Of a stretch of 33,232 nt of DNA, positions 33,097 to 33,232 are shown piece after piece. Origin of the DNA: Peptococcaceae bacterium UBA5752 (GTDB lineage Bacteria; Bacillota; Dehalobacteriia; UBA4068); NCBI GenBank assembly GCA_002419055.1, contig DIFI01000015.1, positions 1 to 33,232 of the forward strand, given 5' to 3'. Both the position numbers and the translations under genes were made by a program. A model generated the notes under the pieces. It saw only the letters and a list, made by a program, of their open reading frames with translations, was not told the DNA's origin and did not search any database. Numbering within the stretch: position 1 is the first letter of the stretch; each line of letters opens with the position of its first letter.

Positions 33097-33128
33097 TAAA
33101 AAAAGCCCCTTCACTCGAAGGGGCTTTT
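33097..33128. terminator. Strong terminator of the rRNA/tRNA-Asn unit
   Basis: A perfect 12-bp stem (33101-33112 with 33117-33128) with an ACTC loop. On the minus strand the stem runs into seven T residues, so it ends the 5S/tRNA-Asn transcript right after the tRNA. Confidence 0.92.
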
Positions 33129-33129
33129 A

Positions 33130-33204
33130 TGGCTCCCCGAGTTGGACTTGAACCAACAACCACCCGGTTAACAGCCGGGTGCTCTACCATTGAGCTATCG
33201 AGGA
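33130..33204 (-). tRNA. tRNA-Asn (anticodon GTT)
   Basis: A full cloverleaf can be drawn on the minus strand: acceptor TCCTCGA with TCGGGGA, D stem GCTC/GAGC, anticodon stem CCCGG/CCGGG around loop CTGTTAA, T stem GTTGG/CCAAC with TTCAAGT loop, discriminator G and encoded CCA (33130-33132). Loop position 34-36 is GTT, for asparagine. It directly follows the 5S rRNA by a few bases and is followed by the terminator, so it is part of the rRNA operon. Confidence 0.96.
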
Positions 33205-33209
33205 ATATA

Positions 33210-33232
33210 GACCCGGCAGCTACCTACTCTTC
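33210..33232 (-). rRNA. rrf: 5S ribosomal RNA, 3' end (partial)
   Basis: On the minus strand the last bases read GAAGAGTAGGTAGCTGCCGGG followed by TC, the conserved 3' end of bacterial 5S rRNA (helix V remnant and the terminal helix strand). Most of the gene lies beyond the window. Exact 3' end is approximate. It implies an rRNA operon transcribed leftward into this window and closed by tRNA-Asn and the terminator. Confidence 0.8.

Overview
The window reads as an anaerobic member of the Bacillota, possibly of the Negativicutes type. The evidence is the CtsR/ClpC/RadA heat-shock cluster, SigH, CarD, a YacL-type PIN/TRAM protein, an oxygen-sensitive iron-sulfur L-serine dehydratase, ThyX, several radical SAM and corrinoid-related proteins, and a three-SLH surface protein. 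Ribosome binding sites are strong (AGGAGG-like) and many promoters are near-consensus sigma-A type. Base composition is AT-leaning but codon use looks ordinary. No prophage, CRISPR array or complete insertion sequence is visible.

Layout. Positions 1-108 hold the tail and right end of an IS3-family element. Positions 126-5090 (minus strand) hold two tandem MoeA-type molybdopterin genes, the downstream one fused to a substrate-binding-like domain, then a DegV lipid-binding protein and a DUF1624/HGSNAT-type membrane protein. Positions 5217-8866 are a mixed set: a B12-binding radical SAM protein, a PduL phosphotransacylase, two small membrane proteins and a metallophosphoesterase. Positions 8951-11892 carry nnr (NAD(P)HX repair), alr, and a 49-residue ORF resembling only the toxin-binding tail of the EndoAI/MazE antitoxin. 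Positions 11919-16031 (minus) are cysS-mrnC-thyX-rlmB-sigH. Positions 16165-17724 are sdaAB-sdaAA. Positions 17785-21339 (minus) encode a 1184-residue SLH protein with four near-identical Ig-like repeats. Positions 21595-30718 are ctsR-clpC-radA-carD-yacL-ispD-ispF plus a RACo-like ASKHA protein. Positions 31071-32432 encode an uncharacterised radical SAM protein. The right edge holds a decayed gene, a terminator, tRNA-Asn and the 3' end of a 5S rRNA (minus strand).

In many Bacillota, ctsR...ispDF and cysS...sigH form one co-directional block. Here the two halves face away from each other, separated by the serine dehydratase and surface-protein genes. disA is missing from between radA and carD, and yacP from between rlmB and sigH. 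The most interesting points are: (1) a zinc-finger/Clp_N/ClpC fusion at a ctsR locus that lacks mcsA and mcsB; (2) a free-standing antitoxin tail after alr with no toxin and no DNA-binding domain; (3) a RACo-like activator whose ferredoxin-like N-terminus has lost every cysteine; (4) the MoeA pair with a binding-protein domain. Calls rest on motif recognition by eye and remembered family sequences; no database search was run.
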